From Gammaproteobacteria bacterium (GTDB taxonomy: Bacteria; Pseudomonadota; Gammaproteobacteria; Steroidobacterales; Steroidobacteraceae), in NCBI GenBank assembly GCA_003134045.1, contig PLAH01000184.1, positions 1-64,000 on the forward strand: a stretch of 64,000 nucleotides of DNA, in the 5' to 3' direction. Below are positions 1 through 10,896 of the stretch, piece by piece. The notes below the pieces were generated by a model. The model was not told the DNA's origin, did no database searches, and saw nothing but the letters and a program-made list of their open reading frames with translations. Both the position numbers and the translations under genes were made by a program. Position 1 is the stretch's first letter; each line of letters begins with the position of its first letter.

Positions 1-1
1 C

Positions 2-1552
2 GAGGATTGGCTGCCGCCCGCCGTACTGGCCGATTCGCGCATGCCCTCGCTGCGCGAGGCCTTGGTCTACGTTCATCGACCGCCGGCGGACGCCCCGGTC
101 GATGAATTGCTGGAATGGCGGCATCCGGCGCAGCGACGCCTGGCCTTCGAAGAATTGCTGGCTCATCAGCTGTCGCTGAAGCTCTTGCGACAGCGCATCC
201 AGAGCGACCCGGGCTGGCCGCTCGTCACCGACGGCTCGTTGAAGGCCGGACTCCTATCCGCCTTGCCGTTTCGATTGACCTCGGCGCAGCAGCGGACCTT
301 GCGCGAAATCGAGAGCGATCTCGCCACGCCCAAACCCATGCTGCGCCTGGTGCAAGGCGATGTCGGCTGCGGCAAAACGCTGGTGGCGGCTCTCGCCGCG
401 ACTCAGGCCGTCCAGCTGCGGCGCCAAGTGGCACTGATGGCACCCACCGAGCTGCTCGCGGATCAGCATGCGCAGAATTTCCGGCGCTGGTTCGAACCCT
501 TGGGACTGCCCGTCGCCTTGCTGACGGGCCGCCAGACGGGCAAAGCTCGCGCCGCGGTGCTCGCGGGCATACGCGAAGGACACGCGCCCATCGTGATCGG
601 TACTCATGCGTTGTTTCAGGAAAGCGTGCAGTTCCATTCGCTGGCCTTGGTCATCGTCGACGAACAGCATCGCTTCGGCGTGCATCAGCGCCTGAGCTTG
701 CGGGAGAAGGGCGGCCGCGAGGGCCATCAGCCGCACCAGCTCATCATGACCGCGACGCCCATTCCGCGAACCTTGGCGATGACGGCGTATGCCGATCTCG
801 ACGTATCCGTGATAGACGAGCTGCCGCCCGGACGCACGCCCGTGAAAACCGTGGTCTTGGCGGAGACCCGACGCGACGAAGTGGTGATGCGCATCCGCAC
901 GGCCTGTCTCGAGGGCCGCCAAGCCTACTGGGTATGTCCCCTCATCGATGAATCGGAAGAGATGCCCTACCAGGCCGCGGAGGAAACGGCGGCGGCGCTC
1001 GCGGCGGCATTGCCGGAACTCAGCGTAGGTCTGGTCCACGGCCGCATGCCGGCGGCCGCCAAGGAGCTCGGCATGCGCCGTTTCAAGGACGGCGAGATCC
1101 AGCTGCTGGTGGCGACCACCGTCATCGAAGTGGGTGTCGACGTTCCCAATGCAACGCTCATGGTGATCGAGAACGCGGAACGCATGGGATTGGCGCAATT
1201 GCACCAGCTGCGCGGCCGAGTCGGGCGCGGCCGGCACGCGAGTTCGTGTCTCCTGATGTATCGTGCGCCGTTGTCGCTGCTGGCGCGGGAGCGTCTTGCG
1301 GTCATGCGCGACACCAACGACGGCTTCGTGGTCGCGCGCCGCGATCTGGAACTGCGCGGCCCCGGCGAATTGATGGGGACCCGCCAGACCGGACTCGCGC
1401 AGATGCGGGTGGCCGATCTGCTGCGCGACGCCGACCTGCTCCCGAAGGTCCAGATCGCCGCCGAGACCATGCTGCGCGATTGGCCGCTCAACGTGGCGCC
1501 GCTGGTCCGGCGTTGGGTCGGACATGCAGAGCAATACGGGCGCGTCGGGTAG
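2..1552 (+). CDS. recG: ATP-dependent DNA helicase RecG (C-terminal part, 5' end outside window)
   Basis: Reading frame open from base 2; GDVGCGKT Walker A, DEQHRFGV motif II, TATPIPRTLAMT, QLRGRVGRG motif VI. Confidence 0.95.
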   Translation, partial: EDWLPPAVLADSRMPSLREALVYVHRPPADAPVDELLEWRHPAQRRLAFEELLAHQLSLKLLRQRIQSDPGWPLVTDGSLKAGLLSALPFRLTSAQQRTLREIESDLATPKPMLRLVQGDVGCGKTLVAALAATQAVQLRRQVALMAPTELLADQHAQNFRRWFEPLGLPVALLTGRQTGKARAAVLAGIREGHAPIVIGTHALFQESVQFHSLALVIVDEQHRFGVHQRLSLREKGGREGHQPHQLIMTATPIPRTLAMTAYADLDVSVIDELPPGRTPVKTVVLAETRRDEVVMRIRTACLEGRQAYWVCPLIDESEEMPYQAAEETAAALAAALPELSVGLVHGRMPAAAKELGMRRFKDGEIQLLVATTVIEVGVDVPNATLMVIENAERMGLAQLHQLRGRVGRGRHASSCLLMYRAPLSLLARERLAVMRDTNDGFVVARRDLELRGPGELMGTRQTGLAQMRVADLLRDADLLPKVQIAAETMLRDWPLNVAPLVRRWVGHAEQYGRVG

Positions 1553-1555
1553 ACT

Positions 1556-2122
1556 GTGCGCATGAAACTCAAACAGGCAAAATCGCTGCAATCGGTTCAA
1601 TGGCTTCCCGCCGAACGTCTCGGCCAGCTGTCCGTCGATGCGAACCTCCGACCGTGGCTCATCGGCAAGGGTTTGCTGTCGAGGCGCGTGAAAGAAGCGT
1701 GCGGCGATCGATACGCATTGCGGCTGGTCGATCAATGGAGCGGGCTGCTGTCCAGTTCCCACAAGCTGGGGTTGCGGGCGGACGACAACGCCGGCCTGTT
1801 CCGCGACGTCGAAATATTCCGCGGCGATCAGGTGTGGGTGTTCGCGCAGACCGTGACGCCGGACTCCACGCTGTGCCTGCATCCCTGGCTCGCCGAATTG
1901 GGCGACACGGCGCTCGATGAAACATTGCAGGGCCTGTCCGGCATCGAACGCGGCTCCTACGAATACGCGTGGGTACCGGTCGCCGATCCCCTCACGCTGC
2001 GCGCGTTGCGCGAGGCGGACGTGAAGCCGGCAGGGCTGTGGGCGCGCCGCGCGCGGGTAACGCTGCGCGGGGCGCCGTTGCTCATGCAGGAAGTCTTCCT
2101 CCCCGCCATGGCCCGCTCCTAG
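1556..2122 (+). CDS. ubiC: Chorismate lyase
   Basis: UbiC-like protein (LRPWLIGKGLLSRR...WVFAQTVTP); adjacent to ubiA. Confidence 0.85.
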   Translation: MRMKLKQAKSLQSVQWLPAERLGQLSVDANLRPWLIGKGLLSRRVKEACGDRYALRLVDQWSGLLSSSHKLGLRADDNAGLFRDVEIFRGDQVWVFAQTVTPDSTLCLHPWLAELGDTALDETLQGLSGIERGSYEYAWVPVADPLTLRALREADVKPAGLWARRARVTLRGAPLLMQEVFLPAMARS

Positions 2123-2132
2123 GGCTCGACCC

Positions 2133-3107
2133 GTGCCGTTGCCGCGCTCGGGCGTCGAGTTGGGGGAGCGCATCGCCGAGCGCTGGCGCTGGTTCGCCTA
2201 TCGCGTGCGCTTCCACCCGTGGACCACCAACGAGCTGCCGCGGGTATTCGCGACCATCGACGATTACGTTCAACTCACGCGCTTGAACCGGCCGATCGGC
2301 ATCTGGCTCTTGCTGTGGCCGACACTGTGGGCGTTGTGGATCGCGAGTCACGGCAAGCCGAACGCGCGGCTGTTCATCATCTTCGTGGTGGGCACGGTGC
2401 TCATGCGTTCCGCCGGCTGCGCCGTCAACGATTATGCCGACCGCAGCTTCGATCCGCAGGTCGAACGCACCAAGGAGAGACCCTTGGCCACCGGCCGCAT
2501 CTCCCCGGTCGAAGCACTGCTGCTGTTCGCGGCGCTGTCGCTGACGGCGCTGGCCTTGGTGCTGCAATTGAATCGCCTGACCTGGTTGCTGGCGGTGTTC
2601 GGCGCCGCTCTCGCCGTCACGTATCCGTTCATCAAACGTTTTCTGTCGGTGCCGCAGATGTATCTCGGCCTCGCCTTCGGCTGGGGAATCCCGATGGCGT
2701 TTGCGGCGCAGCTCGACCGCCCGCCGCCGCCGGTCGCTTGGCTGATATTCATCGCCAATCTGATGTGGGTCACGGTGTACGACACCTTCTATGCGATGGT
2801 GGACCGCGATGACGATATCCGCATCGGCGTGCGCTCCACCGCCATTCTGTTCGGCGACTCGGATCGCCACATCATCGCCGTGCTGCAGGTGATGACGGTG
2901 CTCGCGCTGTACCTGGTGGGCGGCATACTGCACATGGGCCCGTGGTACTACGGCGGATTGATCGCCGGCGCGACGTTCTTCGTCTACGAGCTGTGGCTGG
3001 TCCGCGGGCGGGAGCGCCACGCCTGCTTCCACGCCTTCCTCAATAACCACTACTTCGGCCTGTCGGTGTTCCTCGGCATCGCCCTCGACTACCAGTTCGG
3101 GCGATAG
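2133..3107 (+). CDS. ubiA: 4-hydroxybenzoate polyprenyltransferase
   Basis: RLNRPIGIWLLLWPTLWALW, NDYADRSFDPQVERTKERPLATG, YDTFYAMVDRDDDIRIGVRSTAI. Confidence 0.95.
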   Translation: MPLPRSGVELGERIAERWRWFAYRVRFHPWTTNELPRVFATIDDYVQLTRLNRPIGIWLLLWPTLWALWIASHGKPNARLFIIFVVGTVLMRSAGCAVNDYADRSFDPQVERTKERPLATGRISPVEALLLFAALSLTALALVLQLNRLTWLLAVFGAALAVTYPFIKRFLSVPQMYLGLAFGWGIPMAFAAQLDRPPPPVAWLIFIANLMWVTVYDTFYAMVDRDDDIRIGVRSTAILFGDSDRHIIAVLQVMTVLALYLVGGILHMGPWYYGGLIAGATFFVYELWLVRGRERHACFHAFLNNHYFGLSVFLGIALDYQFGR

Positions 3108-3199
3108 CTGCACGAGCGTCGTTGCGCGGCGGCTGCGGCCGGTACCGCGGGGCCGTCGCTCGATCCGATGGCGCCCAGCCTCGACGATTCCCGGAAGCC

Positions 3200-3254
3200 T
3201 CGTCAACCAGAACTCTCATGGCCAGTTGACTAAGATCCGGGGCGACTCGATACT
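3200..3254 (+). promoter_or_regulatory. Candidate BirA operator overlapping a sigma70-type promoter upstream of bioB
   Basis: TCGTCAACC-N15-AGTTGACTA inverted repeat (3200-3232); TTGACT (3226-3231), 17-nt spacer, GATACT (3249-3254). Confidence 0.6.
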
Positions 3255-3304
3255 TCGCTCAATTTCGCGTCTGACCGCCGCCCGCGCGCGGCCTCGAGGT
3301 GGCT

Positions 3305-4429
3305 ATGCAAGTACGGAACGATTGGACCCTCGCCGAAGTCGAGGCCTTGTTCGCTTTGCCGTTCATGGACTTGATCGTCGAGGCGCAGCGCGTGCATCGG
3401 CAATTCCACGCGCCGAATACGGTGCAGATCAGCACCTTGCTGAGTATCAAAACAGGCGCCTGCCCGGAGGATTGCGCCTATTGCCCGCAGAGCGTGCGTT
3501 ATGACACCGGCCTTGCGGCCGAAGAGCTGATGGAACTCGAGGCCGTGGCTGAGAAAGCGCGCGCCGCCAAACGAGCCGGCGCCACGCGCTTCTGCATGGG
3601 CGCCGCCTATCGCTCGCCGAAACCGAAGGATCTGCGCAAAGTCACGGCCATGATCCGCGAGGTGAAGGCCTTGGGGCTCGAGACCTGCGCCACCCTGGGC
3701 ATGGTGACCCCGGCTCAGGCCTTCGAACTCAAGGCGGCCGGCCTCGACTATTACAATCACAATTTGGATACCTCGCCGCAGTACTACGAGAAAATCATCT
3801 CGACCCGCACCTATCAGGATCGGCTCGACACCCTGCAGGCGGTGCGCGACGCGGGAATGAACGTGTGCTGCGGCGGCATCGTCGGGATGGGCGAAGAGCC
3901 CGCCGACCGCGCCGGGCTCCTGCAGACGTTGGCGACCCTGCCCAGCCACCCGGAGAGCGTCCCCATCAATCAGCTGGTGCGCGTCGCCGGCACGCCGCTC
4001 GCTGATACCGCCGCCCTGGACCCCTTCGACTTCGTGCGCACCATCGCGGTCGCGCGGATTCTCATGCCGCGCTCGCACGTGCGTCTGTCGGCGGGCCGCG
4101 GCGAGATGAGCGACGAATTGCAGGCCTTGAGCTTTCTGGCAGGGGCCAATTCGATTTTCTACGGCGAGAAGCTGCTCACCACCGGCAATCCGGACACGGC
4201 CCACGACCAAAGGCTGTTCGAGCGCCTGAAAATCGTCGCCGAGCCGCCGCAGCACGCACACGCGACCCACGCCACGACCCAGGCGGCGACCGGTCATCCG
4301 GTGCCCGATGAGTCGATACTCGCTCGGCCTGACACCGGACCCGCGGCTCGCGATTCCGCGACCCCCGAGGCCGCCCCGCTGGCGGCAATCGCCGCAGCGC
4401 TCCGCGAGTCCCGCACCGCGGCCGCGTGA
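3305..4429 (+). CDS. bioB: Biotin synthase
   Basis: [11 protein letters not shown] radical SAM cluster, [25 protein letters not shown] at 3305. Confidence 0.95.
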   Translation: MQVRNDWTLAEVEALFALPFMDLIVEAQRVHRQFHAPNTVQISTLLSIKTGACPEDCAYCPQSVRYDTGLAAEELMELEAVAEKARAAKRAGATRFCMGAAYRSPKPKDLRKVTAMIREVKALGLETCATLGMVTPAQAFELKAAGLDYYNHNLDTSPQYYEKIISTRTYQDRLDTLQAVRDAGMNVCCGGIVGMGEEPADRAGLLQTLATLPSHPESVPINQLVRVAGTPLADTAALDPFDFVRTIAVARILMPRSHVRLSAGRGEMSDELQALSFLAGANSIFYGEKLLTTGNPDTAHDQRLFERLKIVAEPPQHAHATHATTQAATGHPVPDESILARPDTGPAARDSATPEAAPLAAIAAALRESRTAAA

Positions 4430-5319
4430 GCGACGAGACCTCCGCCTATTCCCTGGATAACGCCTGGGTTCGACGCTCGTTCGACCAGGCGAGCGCGAGT
4501 TACGACGCCGCGGCCGTGCTGCAGACCGATGTGCGCAACCAGATGCTGGATCGTCTGAACCTGACCGACTTGTCGCCGCGCGTGGTGCTCGACGCCGGCT
4601 CGGGCACCGGCCACGCGAGCAGGTCCCTCAGGCGGCGCTATCCCGACGCGCTGGTCATCGCCTTGGACTCGTCGCTGGGTATGCTGCGTGAGGCAACCCG
4701 GCAGCAGTCGTGGTTTCGGCCGTTCAGCAGGGTGTGCGCGGCGGCCGAGAGCCTGCCCTTGCCCGAGGGGTGTGCCGACCTGATCGCGAGCAACCTGATG
4801 CTGCAGTGGAGCGACTTGGACGCTGCCTTCGCCGAGTTTCGCCGCGTGCTCGCGCCCCGCGGCCTGCTGACGTTCACCACCTTCGGCCCCGATACGCTGC
4901 GCGAACTGCGCGCCGCCTGGTTGGCGGTGGACGCGCACACCCGCGTCAATCAGTTCATCGACATGCACGACATCGGCGATGCCCTGGTGCGCGCCGGCTT
5001 CGCGGCGCCGGTACTCGACGTCGAGCGCTACACCCTGTCCTACGCCGATGTGCAGGGCCTGACCGCCGACTTGAAGGCGATCGGCGCCCGCAATGCCACC
5101 GCGGGCCGCCCCAAGGGGCTCACCTCCCCGCGTAAATTCGCCGCGATGCGGGCGGCCTATGAAAAATACCGCAACGACGGCCGCCTGCCCGCGACCTACG
5201 AGGTGGTCTTCGGCCAGGCATGGGCGCCGGTGGCCGCGGGCCGCCGCTCCTCGTCCGACGATACCCACGTCTCGCTGGATGAGCTCAAGCGTCAGCTGCA
5301 GCGACGCCGCGAACCTTGA
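4426..5319 (+). CDS. bioC: Malonyl-ACP O-methyltransferase
   Basis: SAM-dependent methyltransferase ([20 protein letters not shown]) between bioB and bioD. Confidence 0.9.
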   Translation: MSDETSAYSLDNAWVRRSFDQASASYDAAAVLQTDVRNQMLDRLNLTDLSPRVVLDAGSGTGHASRSLRRRYPDALVIALDSSLGMLREATRQQSWFRPFSRVCAAAESLPLPEGCADLIASNLMLQWSDLDAAFAEFRRVLAPRGLLTFTTFGPDTLRELRAAWLAVDAHTRVNQFIDMHDIGDALVRAGFAAPVLDVERYTLSYADVQGLTADLKAIGARNATAGRPKGLTSPRKFAAMRAAYEKYRNDGRLPATYEVVFGQAWAPVAAGRRSSSDDTHVSLDELKRQLQRRREP

Positions 5320-6017
5320 GCGTGCCGCGGATCTTCGTCACCGGCACCGACACCGGCGTGGGCAAGACCCGAGTTGCGACCGCGCTGTGCGCGGCCTTGG
5401 CGGCCGCGGGCCGTCGGGTGGCCGCCATGAAGCCCGTGGCGTCGGGCTGCGAATCCACGCCCGATGGACTGCGCAACGAGGACGCGATGGCGCTCCTCGG
5501 CGCGATGACGGTGCGCGCGCGCTACGACGAGGTGAACCCTTACGCATTCGCGCCCGCCATCGCGCCCCATATCGCCGCCCGGGAGGCCGGAGTATCCATC
5601 GATTTCGATCTGCTGGATCGGTGTTACGGGCGTCTTGCCCTGCAAAGCGATTCGATCATCGTCGAAGGCGCCGGCGGCTGGCTCGCGCCGCTGGACGAAC
5701 GACGCAGCTTCGCGGATCTTGCCGTGCACTGGCAGCTCGACGTCATCCTGGTGGTGGGGCTACGCCTGGGTTGCCTGAACCATGCCCTGCTGACGGTGGA
5801 ATCCATCGAGCGGCGCGGCCTGCGTCTGGCGGGCTGGGTGGGAAACGCCGTCGATCCGGGTTTCGAGCGTCCGGACGAGAATCTGCTGTGGCTGGGTGCG
5901 CGCATCGGGGCTCCCTGCCTTGGGACTTTCCCCTATTCGGTACAATTCGACATAGCGCTCGCGGCGAAAATATTGTCGCCAACCTTGAGGGAATTGGAGC
6001 CGATCCCGCGTCCTTGA
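5316..6017 (+). CDS. bioD: ATP-dependent dethiobiotin synthetase
   Basis: FVTGTDTGVGKTRVATAL, KPVASG, VEGAGGWLAPL. Confidence 0.95.
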   Translation: MSVPRIFVTGTDTGVGKTRVATALCAALAAAGRRVAAMKPVASGCESTPDGLRNEDAMALLGAMTVRARYDEVNPYAFAPAIAPHIAAREAGVSIDFDLLDRCYGRLALQSDSIIVEGAGGWLAPLDERRSFADLAVHWQLDVILVVGLRLGCLNHALLTVESIERRGLRLAGWVGNAVDPGFERPDENLLWLGARIGAPCLGTFPYSVQFDIALAAKILSPTLRELEPIPRP

Positions 6018-6033
6018 GTTATTCTTGCGCGCA

Positions 6034-6510
6034 ATGGAACAGCGCATCGAACTCGCGCCCAATTGTTCGCTGACGCCGGCGGCCGCGAGGCTTTTCTTCG
6101 GCGGTACATGCTTGTTTTCATTGGCTTTTTCCATGATTTTTGTGATTGAGGGGTTCTGGCCGGTGCTGCCGTTCTGGGCGCTCGAAATGCTGGCGCTCGG
6201 TGTGGCGCTGCACGCCAACATGCAGCGCCGCCGCTATACCCAAACTCTCACCATCACCGATGCCCAGATCAGCCTGGTGACGCGCACACGCCGAGGCGAA
6301 GGAAAACAAGAGTTTGCGCGGCATTGGGCGAGGGTTAGACTTCGCAGTCCGCGTACCCGCCTCTATCCGAGCCGTTTGATGATCGAGAGTAGTGGGCGGG
6401 CTTTCGAGGTCGGTAGTTTCCTCACCGAAGAGGAAAGGTGCCTCCTTGCCAAGCGTTTAGGGAATTTGGTGGGCGGCATGAACGAGTCGCCGCCGCTTGA
6501 AATCGATTGA
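6034..6510 (+). CDS. DUF2244 domain-containing membrane protein
   Basis: Two N-terminal TM segments; located directly upstream of coxB, typical for DUF2244. Confidence 0.75.
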   Translation: MEQRIELAPNCSLTPAAARLFFGGTCLFSLAFSMIFVIEGFWPVLPFWALEMLALGVALHANMQRRRYTQTLTITDAQISLVTRTRRGEGKQEFARHWARVRLRSPRTRLYPSRLMIESSGRAFEVGSFLTEEERCLLAKRLGNLVGGMNESPPLEID

Positions 6511-6535
6511 CTGACCGAATAGGGGACATGTTGAG

Positions 6536-7459
6536 ATGAGAGTTATCAGGGCTAGCGACATCGACCATCGCATTTCTCGGCCACGGGGCTTTTCCGGCGC
6601 CATCGCGCTCTGCATCGCTGCTCTCGCCGCCGTCGGCTTGATCGATACGGCCGGCGCCAACACCTCGAACGGCTATAACCTGCCGATGGGCGTCACGGAT
6701 CTGAGCCAGAACATGTACGCCCTGCACATGGAAGTGTTCTGGATCTGCGTCGGCATCGCCGTCGTGGTATTCGGCGTGATGATCTATTCGATGGTGACAT
6801 TCCGCCACTCGAAAGGCGCCATCCCGGACACCACCATGGTGCATAGCACCAAGGTCGAGATCATCTGGACCATCATTCCGGTAATCATTCTGGTGGTCAT
6901 GGCGGTTCCCGCCGCGGATCTGATCCTGAAGCAGGAAGACACGCGCAACTCCGAGCTCTCCATCCGCGTCACCGGCTTCCAATGGAAATGGCAGTACCAG
7001 TACATGGACGCAGGCGAGGGCGTGGATTTCTTCTCCACGCTCAAACAGGATTCCAATTTCGCGCGTCAGCTGGGCTCGGGGGTAGACCCCAAGACCGTGC
7101 CGAATTATCTGCTGGACGTGGACAAGCCGCTGGTGATCCCGAGCGGCACCAAGGTCCGGCTGCTGCTCACCTCCATGGATGTCATTCACGCCTGGTGGGT
7201 CCCCGACTTCGGCGCCAAGCGTTCCGCCATTCCGGGATATGTCAACGAACTCTGGTTCAAGGTCGAATCCGGGAAAGAAGGCATCTATCGCGGCCAATGC
7301 GCCGCCCTGTGCGGTCGCGACCACGGCTTCATGCCGGTGGTCGTCGACGTGCGAACGCCGGACGATTTCAAGAAATGGGTCGAGGAACAAAAAGCCGCTT
7401 CGAAACAAGCGGCAGCACCGGCCGACGTGCCGCCGCCCTCCGCCCAAGTTTTGAACTAG
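6536..7459 (+). CDS. coxB: Cytochrome c oxidase subunit II
   Basis: CuA motif RGQCAALCGRDHGFMPVVV, DVIHAWWVPDFGAK. Confidence 0.95.
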   Translation: MRVIRASDIDHRISRPRGFSGAIALCIAALAAVGLIDTAGANTSNGYNLPMGVTDLSQNMYALHMEVFWICVGIAVVVFGVMIYSMVTFRHSKGAIPDTTMVHSTKVEIIWTIIPVIILVVMAVPAADLILKQEDTRNSELSIRVTGFQWKWQYQYMDAGEGVDFFSTLKQDSNFARQLGSGVDPKTVPNYLLDVDKPLVIPSGTKVRLLLTSMDVIHAWWVPDFGAKRSAIPGYVNELWFKVESGKEGIYRGQCAALCGRDHGFMPVVVDVRTPDDFKKWVEEQKAASKQAAAPADVPPPSAQVLN

Positions 7460-7496
7460 ACCGCATTATCCATATTCAATAGAGAGTCATCGCACC

Positions 7497-9092
7497 ATGG
7501 CCCACGATCACGCTGCCGACACCGCCCACCACGACGATCACCATGGCGAACCGGCCAAGGGAATCAAACGCTGGCTGTTCGCCACCAACCACAAAGACAT
7601 CGGCACCATGTACCTGGTGTTCAGCCTGATCATGTTCTTCATCGGCGGCGCCATGGCGATGATCATCCGCGCCGAGCTGTTCAAGCCGGGCCTGCAGCTG
7701 GTCGATCCCGCGTTCTTCAATCAGATGACCACCATGCACGCCCTGGTCATGATTTTCGGCGCGGTCATGCCATCCTTCGTCGGCCTCGCGAATTGGATGA
7801 TTCCGCTGCAGGTGGGCGCCCCGGACATGGCGCTGCCCCGCATGAACAATTTCAGCTTCTGGATCCTGCCGTTCGCGTTCACCATTCTGTTGTCCACGCT
7901 GTTCATTCCGGGCGGTGCGCCGGCCGGCGGGTGGACCATGTACCCGCCGCTGTTCCTGCAGGGCGGCAATTACGTGGCCATGGCGATTTTCGCGGTGCAC
8001 TTGATGGGCGCATCCTCGATCATGGGCGCCATCAACGTGATCGTGACCATCATGAACATGCGCGCGCCCGGCATGAACTTGCTGAAGATGCCGCTGTTCT
8101 GCTGGTCGTGGCTCATCACGGCCTACCTGCTGATCGCGGTGATGCCGGTGCTCGCGGGCGCCGTCACCATCTTGCTGACCGATCACTACTTCGGCACCAG
8201 TTTCTTCAACGCCGCGGGCGGCGGCGATCCGCTGATGTTCGAACACGTGTTCTGGTTCTTCGGGCATCCCGAGGTGTACATCATGATCCTGCCGGCGTTC
8301 GGCATCATCTCCGAGATTCTGCCGACCTTTTCGCGTAAGCCCTTGTTCGGCGCGACCTCGATGATCTACGCCATCGCATCGATCGCCTTCCTGTCGTTCA
8401 TCGTCTGGGGGCATCACATGTTCGTCGACGGCATGCCGCTGGCGGCGCAGGTGTTCTTCATGATGTCGACCATGCTGATCGCGGTGCCCACCGGCGTGAA
8501 GGTGTTCAACTGGAGCGCGACCATGTGGAGGGGTTCGCTGTCGTTCGAACCGCCCATGCTGTTCGCGCTGTCGTTCCTGTTCCTGTTCACCATCGGCGGC
8601 TTCTCCGGCGTGATGCTCGCCATCGTGCCGGTGGACTTCCAGTACAACCAGACCTACTTCGTGGTCGCGCACTTCCACTACGTGCTGGTGCCCGGTGCGG
8701 TGTTCGCCATCATGGCGGCGGTGTACTACTGGCTGCCGAAATGGACCGGCCACATGTACAGCATGGGCCTGGCGAAAACGCACTTCTGGCTGTCGACCAT
8801 CTTCGTCAACGTGCTGTTCTTCCCGCAGCATTTCCTGGGGTTGGCAGGCATGCCGCGCCGCATCCCCGACTATGCCGTGCAGTTCTCGGACTGGAACATG
8901 GTCTCGTCCATCGGCGGATTCGGCTTCGGACTGTCGCAGATCCTGTTCGTCATCGTGATCGTGCAGTGTGTGCGCGGCGGCAAGAAGGCGTCTGCGGAAG
9001 TATGGGATGGCGCCACGCCCACCGGGTTGGAATGGACCCTTCCTTCGCCCGCGCCGTATCACAGCTTCTCGGAAGCGCCCGAGATCCGATGA
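7497..9092 (+). CDS. ctaD: Cytochrome c oxidase subunit I
   Basis: Heme-copper oxidase subunit [46 protein letters not shown]. Confidence 0.97.
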   Translation: MAHDHAADTAHHDDHHGEPAKGIKRWLFATNHKDIGTMYLVFSLIMFFIGGAMAMIIRAELFKPGLQLVDPAFFNQMTTMHALVMIFGAVMPSFVGLANWMIPLQVGAPDMALPRMNNFSFWILPFAFTILLSTLFIPGGAPAGGWTMYPPLFLQGGNYVAMAIFAVHLMGASSIMGAINVIVTIMNMRAPGMNLLKMPLFCWSWLITAYLLIAVMPVLAGAVTILLTDHYFGTSFFNAAGGGDPLMFEHVFWFFGHPEVYIMILPAFGIISEILPTFSRKPLFGATSMIYAIASIAFLSFIVWGHHMFVDGMPLAAQVFFMMSTMLIAVPTGVKVFNWSATMWRGSLSFEPPMLFALSFLFLFTIGGFSGVMLAIVPVDFQYNQTYFVVAHFHYVLVPGAVFAIMAAVYYWLPKWTGHMYSMGLAKTHFWLSTIFVNVLFFPQHFLGLAGMPRRIPDYAVQFSDWNMVSSIGGFGFGLSQILFVIVIVQCVRGGKKASAEVWDGATPTGLEWTLPSPAPYHSFSEAPEIR

Positions 9093-9352
9093 ACGGCATC
9101 GACGTGCACAGCGCCGCGCCGGGCCGCGCCCCGGCCAATCGAGCGCCGGCCGAGCGAGGTCCCGCCAGCGGCGGCCCCGGCGATCGGCCCACCGCGCGGC
9201 TCGCGGCCAGCGACGCGGCGGCGGGCGCCCCCGCCGTCCATGGCCGGCCGCTCAACCGGCGGGCCCGTCATCTGGCGTTCGCGCTGATGTCGGTGGCCTT
9301 GGCATTCTATTTCGGATTCATCGCCATCACGGTTTACCGCAGCCATCACTGA
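9089..9352 (+). CDS. Small single-TM protein of cytochrome oxidase cluster
   Basis: ATGA overlap with ctaD stop; Ala/Pro/Gly-rich N-terminus then one TM ([27 protein letters not shown]); ends overlapping ctaG start. Confidence 0.65.
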   Translation: MNGIDVHSAAPGRAPANRAPAERGPASGGPGDRPTARLAASDAAAGAPAVHGRPLNRRARHLAFALMSVALAFYFGFIAITVYRSHH

Positions 9353-9900
9353 TGGACCTCCGCGAGCGACGCCAGCGGGCCAACCGCAGTTTGATTTTGA
9401 GTTTGCTCGTCATGACCGCCGGCAGCTTCGCCTTCGGTTGGGCACTGGTGCCGCTGTACGACGTTTTCTGCCGGGTGGCCGGCGTGGGCAACGCCGAGGC
9501 CAAGTCGGGACCCTGGTCCGGTACGGAAGCGGTGGATCCGAATCGGGAGATCACGGTCGAATTCGTGGCCGACCCCGCCTCGGTGGGCAGCTATGAGTTT
9601 CGGCCCAAAGTCGCGTCCATGCGGGTGCATCCGGGCAAGCTGTACGACACGCAATTCTTTGCGAAAAACCTGACGCAGCAGCCTTCCGTCGCGCAGGCGG
9701 TGCCGAGCATCTCGCCCAGCGTCGCCGCCAAGTACTTTCACAAGACCCAGTGCTTCTGCTTCAGTCCGCAACGTTTCGGGGCGGGCGAGGGCCGCGACAT
9801 GCCGGTGCGTTTCATCGTCGACCCCGGCTTGCCGGCCAACGTGGACAAGCTGACCCTGGCCTATACCTTCTTCGATACGACTCAATCCGCAGCACGTTGA
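9352..9900 (+). CDS. ctaG: Cytochrome c oxidase assembly protein CtaG/Cox11
   Basis: N-terminal [24 protein letters not shown] copper-binding motif. Confidence 0.95.
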   Translation: MDLRERRQRANRSLILSLLVMTAGSFAFGWALVPLYDVFCRVAGVGNAEAKSGPWSGTEAVDPNREITVEFVADPASVGSYEFRPKVASMRVHPGKLYDTQFFAKNLTQQPSVAQAVPSISPSVAAKYFHKTQCFCFSPQRFGAGEGRDMPVRFIVDPGLPANVDKLTLAYTFFDTTQSAAR

Positions 9901-9965
9901 GCCTCAAACGGCTAAACTAATTCACTTTTCCCGACCCTATATTTATCGACTCTGGGATTTCAATC

Positions 9966-10853
9966 ATGGCGCAAGCGCACGCTCCGGAAGCAGACAAGTA
10001 CTACGTTCCCCACAGCAGCCCGTGGCCGATCTACGGATCGGTATCGCTGTTCGTGCTCATGTTGGGAGCCGCCTCCACGCTCAACAACTGGCTGCCGGCG
10101 TGGGCGCTTCTTCCCGGCTTTTTGATGCTGGTTCTGCTGTTCATCTTCTGGTTCGGCACCGTCATCGGCGAGAACGAGCACGGCATGTACAACATGGCGG
10201 TCGACCGTTCGTTCCGCATGGGCATGATGTGGTTCATCTTCTCCGAGGTCATGTTCTTCGCCGCGTTCTTCGGCGCTCTCTTCTACGCGCGCGAACTCGC
10301 GGTGCCCTGGTTGTCGGGCCACGGCGTCAAGGTGTTCAACAACCTGCTGCTGTGGAAGGATTACGCCGGCTCGTGGCCCACCAACGGGCCGAGGGCGCTG
10401 GGTCCGCGTGCCGACGGCACGTTCGAAACGGTCTCTGCCGTCGGTCTGCCGGCCATCAACACCGCGATCCTGCTCAGCAGCAGCGTCACCGTGACCATCG
10501 CGCACCATGCGCTCATCGCCGGCCACCGCACGCGTTTGAAAATCTTTCTGGCGCTCACGTTCCTGCTGGGCTTCACCTTCGTGTTCCTGCAGGCGAAGGA
10601 ATACCACGAGGCGTATACCGAGCTCGGGCTGCAATTGAGCACGGGCATTTACGGCTCCACGTTCTTCATGCTGACCGGCTTCCACGGTTTTCACGTGACC
10701 TTGGGCGCCATCATGCTGACGGTGATCTGGTTCCGCGTGATGAAGGGTCAGCTCACCCCGCAGCGCCACTTCGCCTTCGAAGCCGTGGCCTGGTACTGGC
10801 ACTTCGTGGACGTGGTGTGGCTGGGCCTGTTCATCTTCGTCTACTGGCTCTAG
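9966..10853 (+). CDS. coxC: Cytochrome c oxidase subunit III
   Basis: MWFIFSEVMFFAAFFGALFYAR, GFHGFHVTLGAIML, WYWHFVDVVWLGLFIFVYW. Confidence 0.96.
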   Translation: MAQAHAPEADKYYVPHSSPWPIYGSVSLFVLMLGAASTLNNWLPAWALLPGFLMLVLLFIFWFGTVIGENEHGMYNMAVDRSFRMGMMWFIFSEVMFFAAFFGALFYARELAVPWLSGHGVKVFNNLLLWKDYAGSWPTNGPRALGPRADGTFETVSAVGLPAINTAILLSSSVTVTIAHHALIAGHRTRLKIFLALTFLLGFTFVFLQAKEYHEAYTELGLQLSTGIYGSTFFMLTGFHGFHVTLGAIMLTVIWFRVMKGQLTPQRHFAFEAVAWYWHFVDVVWLGLFIFVYWL

Positions 10854-10896
10854 CGTCCCGGCACCGTCATGTTGACCGGTTCGAACCCTGGCCAGT

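Noticed and set aside
254-2173. 639-aa minus-strand ORF opposite recG/ubiC
   Set aside because: Antisense shadow of recG/ubiC in high-GC DNA; His/Arg/Gln-rich nonsense composition.
7476-9062. 528-aa minus-strand ORF opposite ctaD
   Set aside because: Exact antisense of the conserved oxidase subunit; His/Asp/Arg-rich composition typical of shadow ORFs.
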